From Bacteroidales bacterium (GTDB lineage Bacteria > Bacteroidota > Bacteroidia > Bacteroidales > UBA932), in contig JAFRPH010000057.1 in NCBI GenBank assembly GCA_017429205.1, positions 1-18,312 of the forward strand: DNA of 18,312 bases, in the 5' to 3' direction. Of the stretch, positions 15,796 through 18,312 are shown piece by piece. Numbering within the stretch: position 1 is the first letter of the stretch; every line of letters begins with the position of its first letter. Below the pieces are notes generated by a model, which saw only the letters and a program-made list of their open reading frames with translations, was not told where the DNA came from and made no database searches. A program made the translations under genes and the position numbers.

Positions 15796-16598
15796 TTGTT
15801 TTCTTTCAGTTTGCTGAGCCGGTCCTGCCGGATGTTGATGATGATCAGGAGAATGAGGACGACCAGGAAGATCAAGGTCATCAGCGGGCGCAGCTCGGGG
15901 GTGAGGCCGCCCTTGCGCGCATCGGTGTAAATATACGTGGAGAGGGTGTCCAGGCCGATGGTGCCGCGGGTGAAGAACGTCACGGCGAAGTCGTCCAGGG
16001 ACATCGTGAAGGCGAGGATGAAGCCCGAGACCATGCCCGGCTTGAGCTGCGGGATCAGGACCTTGCGGAGCGCCACCTGCGGCGTCGCGCCGAGGTCCAG
16101 GGCGGCCTCGTAGATGTTCGGGTTCATCTGCTGGAGCTTCGGCATCACGCTCAGCACCACGTACGGGGTGCAGAAGGTGATGTGCGCCAGGATGACCGTC
16201 AGGTAGCCCTGGCTGAAGTGCAGGAAGACGAACAGCAGGAACAGCGAGACACCGGTGATGATGTCCGGGTTGATCATCGGGATGTTGTTCAGGAAGGTGA
16301 CGGCCTTGCGGTAGCGGCCCTTCATGTTGTGGATGCCGATGGCCGCGACCGAACCCAGCAGGGTGGAGACGGCGGCGGCGACGAGGGCGATGAGAACCGT
16401 GTTCTTCACCGCCGCGAGGAGCGACGCGTTCCCCTGCATCTGGCCGGTCAGGAGGTTCCGGTACAGGTCGGTGGAAAAGCCCTCCCAGCTGCCCAGCACC
16501 TTGCTTTCGGTGAAGGAGAAGATGGCGATGAACACCAGCGGGGCGTACAGGACGACCAGCAGGACCCAGATGTACAGTTTGGCGAAAAACTTCTTCAT
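15792..16598 (-). CDS. potC: Spermidine/putrescine ABC transporter permease PotC
   Basis: This 268-residue inner-membrane permease has about six hydrophobic helices, the first at about 8-28. It carries the cytoplasmic EAA loop that contacts the ATPase: EAALDLGATPQVALRKVLIP (164-183). The segment AFTMSLDDFAVTFFTRG is characteristic of PotC/PotI-type permeases. It pairs with PotB to form the transport channel. The gene lies 4 bp after potB and overlaps potD by 4 bases, so all are translated from one message. The ATG start gives a short basic N-terminus before helix 1, as expected. Confidence 0.93.
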   Translation of the reverse strand: MKKFFAKLYIWVLLVVLYAPLVFIAIFSFTESKVLGSWEGFSTDLYRNLLTGQMQGNASLLAAVKNTVLIALVAAAVSTLLGSVAAIGIHNMKGRYRKAVTFLNNIPMINPDIITGVSLFLLFVFLHFSQGYLTVILAHITFCTPYVVLSVMPKLQQMNPNIYEAALDLGATPQVALRKVLIPQLKPGMVSGFILAFTMSLDDFAVTFFTRGTIGLDTLSTYIYTDARKGGLTPELRPLMTLIFLVVLILLIIINIRQDRLSKLKENK

Positions 16599-16602
16599 AG
16601 GG

Positions 16603-17370
16603 CTAGATCAGGCCTCCTTCCAGCTGTTCCTTGTCCTTGTCGAACAGGGTGGTGATACCGATGATGATGAGCATCACGAACGCCAGGGCCGCGCCGTAGT
16701 TCCACATCGAGGAGTTGATGTTCTCCTGGATGATGGTACCGAACAGCTTGATCTTGTTGTTCGTGAGGAACTCGGAGATGGCGAAGGTGGACACCGTGGG
16801 CATGAACACCATCAGGATGCCGGATGTGACGCCGGGCATCGACAGGGGCACGGTGACCTTCCAGAAGGCCGTCCACGGGGTGGCGCCGAGGTCGACGGCC
16901 GCTTCCGCGTAGGACTTGTCCATCTTGGCGAGGACGTTGTAGATCGGGTAGATCATGAACGGCAGGTAGTCGTACACCATACCGAACAGGAGCGTTCCCT
17001 TGCCCAGGGTGATGCCCAGCATCGTGAAGAGCTGGGCCGTGGCGAGGGTGCGCATCAGGGCGTTGATCCACATCGGCATGATGAACAGGACGATGGTGAC
17101 CGCGCTCTTGTTGTACTGCTTGTTCGCCAGGATCCACGCGGCGGGGTAGCCGAGGAGAATGCACAGGGCCGTGTTCTCGAGGGCCACCTCGATGGAGACG
17201 GCGAACGTGGAGAGCGCATCCTTGTCCGTGAAGAACTTCGCCAGGTTCCCCAGCGTGAAGTGCCCCTGGGAGTCCTGGAAGGCATACACCATCACGAGGA
17301 CCAGCGGCAGGACGACGAAGAAGACCAGGAAGATGACGTACGGGATGCTCCAGTTACTGCGCTTGCTCAT
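16603..17370 (-). CDS. potB: Spermidine/putrescine ABC transporter permease PotB
   Basis: This 255-residue permease has about six membrane helices (first at about 10-30) and an EAA loop, [20 protein letters not shown] (156-175). Further family features are [16 protein letters not shown] before the loop and [13 protein letters not shown] after it. It is the partner of PotC in the membrane pore. The start overlaps the end of potA by 17 bases, and its stop is 4 bp before the potC start. The order potA-potB-potC-potD is the classic one. Confidence 0.93.
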   Translation of the reverse strand: MSKRSNWSIPYVIFLVFFVVLPLVLVMVYAFQDSQGHFTLGNLAKFFTDKDALSTFAVSIEVALENTALCILLGYPAAWILANKQYNKSAVTIVLFIMPMWINALMRTLATAQLFTMLGITLGKGTLLFGMVYDYLPFMIYPIYNVLAKMDKSYAEAAVDLGATPWTAFWKVTVPLSMPGVTSGILMVFMPTVSTFAISEFLTNNKIKLFGTIIQENINSSMWNYGAALAFVMLIIIGITTLFDKDKEQLEGGLI

Positions 17371-18312
17371 CTTTTCGCGTGATCTTGATTTCCTTCTTGC
17401 TGTTCTCGGGATTCAGCCGGATGCCCACGAGGTCGCCCTTGTCCCAGATGTCGTTCGTGTCGACCCAGAGGAAGTCGCCGTCGTCGGTCTTGATGGTCAG
17501 GTGGTAGTGGTTGCCCATGTACAGGATGAAATGGACCTCGCCGTCGATGACGCCGTCGTCCAGGTTGTCCATCAGGTCCACCGCCTCGAAGGGGATCTCC
17601 ACCTTGACCTCCGTGCCGGGTTCGAACTCGCTCTTCAGCGGGAATTCCCCGCCGAGCATCTCGATGTGCTCCTCGTCCTTGACGGTGCCGTACAGCGTGT
17701 TGCATTCGCGCTCCTTCTTCATCACCTGGATGTCGTCCGGGTCGATGTACAGCATGACTTCGCTGCCCACGGGATAGGGGTCGTAGTCCTGGATCATCAG
17801 CTCGTAGCCGGTGTCGGTGTCCACCCACATCTCGTAGTGGACGCCCTTGAAGGTGCAGGTGTTGACCTTCGCCTTGAACTGGCACTTCGCCGGATCGGTG
17901 GTGAAGTAGATGTCCTCCGGACGGACGACGACATCGACCTTCACGTCCTCGCCGAAGCCTTCGTCCACGCAGTCGAACTCGTGCTTGATGAAGGCGACGC
18001 GGCGGTCGCGGATCATGCGGCCCTTCAGGATGTTGCTCTCGCCGATGAAGTCCGCGACGAAGCAGTTGACCGGCTCGTTGTAGATGTCCACCGGGGTGCC
18101 GATCTGCTGGATGCGGCCCTCGTTGAGGACGACGACGGTGTCGGAGAGGGTCAGGGCCTCCTCCTGGTCGTGGGTGACGTAGATGAAGGTGATGCCCAGC
18201 TTCTTGTGCATCTCCTTCAGCTCGATCTGCATGTCCTTGCGCATCTTGAGGTCCAGGGCGGCGAGGGGCTCGTCCAGGAGGAGCACCTTCGGCTGGTTCA
18301 CGATGGCGCGGG
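17354..18312 (-). CDS. potA: Spermidine/putrescine ABC transporter ATP-binding protein PotA (N-terminus beyond window)
   Basis: The frame stays open to the window edge (ARAIVNQPK just before the edge), so the true start, Walker A and most of the signature motif lie outside. The GTG at 18301 is an internal Val, not a start. Visible are Walker B and D-loop [12 protein letters not shown], then the H-loop [10 protein letters not shown] and [17 protein letters not shown]-type regulatory region follows, beginning [14 protein letters not shown]. The visible 318 residues plus about 140-150 missing ones give roughly 460, against about 370 for E. coli PotA. The extra length is a C-terminal acidic segment of about 100 residues (from about [14 protein letters not shown]) that looks like a second TOBE/OB-like unit. 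The protein powers PotBC import. Confidence 0.92.
   Translation of the reverse strand, partial: RAIVNQPKVLLLDEPLAALDLKMRKDMQIELKEMHKKLGITFIYVTHDQEEALTLSDTVVVLNEGRIQQIGTPVDIYNEPVNCFVADFIGESNILKGRMIRDRRVAFIKHEFDCVDEGFGEDVKVDVVVRPEDIYFTTDPAKCQFKAKVNTCTFKGVHYEMWVDTDTGYELMIQDYDPYPVGSEVMLYIDPDDIQVMKKERECNTLYGTVKDEEHIEMLGGEFPLKSEFEPGTEVKVEIPFEAVDLMDNLDDGVIDGEVHFILYMGNHYHLTIKTDDGDFLWVDTNDIWDKGDLVGIRLNPENSKKEIKITRKDEQAQ

Noticed and set aside
14386..15930. A 514-codon open frame on the plus strand opposite potD
   Set aside because: It spans the terminator and antisense of potD and potC, with a repetitive Val/Gly/Asp/Leu composition. PotD on the minus strand is clear.
18299..18301. GTG at 18301 as the start of potA
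   Set aside because: The frame continues to the window edge as ARAI, which is the normal sequence before the PotA Walker B, so the gene is truncated by the window and does not start here.
1..18312. CRISPR arrays, insertion sequences, integrase genes, tRNA or rRNA genes
   Set aside because: No regularly spaced repeats, transposase or integrase motifs, terminal inverted repeats or tRNA cloverleaf were noticed on either strand; this was by reading only, without a search tool.

Overview
The window looks like chromosomal DNA from a high-G+C member of the Bacteroidetes, most likely the order Bacteroidales. This is inferred from the ribosomal protein S1 tail, the TAnnTTTG-type promoter boxes, A-rich leaders with no Shine-Dalgarno sequence, and the gene families present. 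Genus cannot be read from the sequence. By eye the core genes are G+C-rich with a strong preference for AAG, TTC and GGC codons. One two-gene block, about 9573-14369, is clearly less G+C-rich and uses AAA, TTT and GAA freely.

Layout. (1) 2-5910, plus strand, a tight run: the end of rpsA (ribosomal protein S1), rnz (RNase Z, GTG start overlapping rpsA), a secreted glucosaminidase with two LysM domains, mltG (endolytic transglycosylase) and a long RelA/SpoT homologue whose hydrolase active site looks lost. (2) 5911-8151, minus strand: uvrB, meeting relA tail to tail with no spacer. (3) 8249-9448, plus strand: an OmpA-family outer-membrane protein, with a perfect TAnnTTTG box, a 19-nt hyphenated palindrome in its leader and a strong terminator at 9471-9506. 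(4) 9573-14369, plus strand: two large genes 12 bp apart. The first encodes a two-helix membrane protein with two RCK/TrkA-N-like Rossmann domains and a RyR-like C-terminal domain (CASTOR/POLLUX-like layout). The second encodes a DUF4062-STAND/NACHT-like NTPase-TPR protein. (5) 14491 to past 18312, minus strand: a polyamine ABC transporter, potABCD, with potA cut by the window edge. A stem-loop at 14438-14470 separates the last two blocks and could stop transcription from both sides.

How the genes work together. The first run joins translation and RNA processing (S1, RNase Z) to cell-wall turnover (glucosaminidase, MltG) and (p)ppGpp synthesis. The potABCD block is a complete importer apart from its truncated ATPase. 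The most interesting part is the two-gene block. Pairing a STAND sensor NTPase with a predicted ligand-gated membrane channel resembles bacterial immune modules in which recognition leads to membrane disruption. That role is inferred from architecture, compact two-gene layout and shifted base composition; nothing in the sequence proves it.
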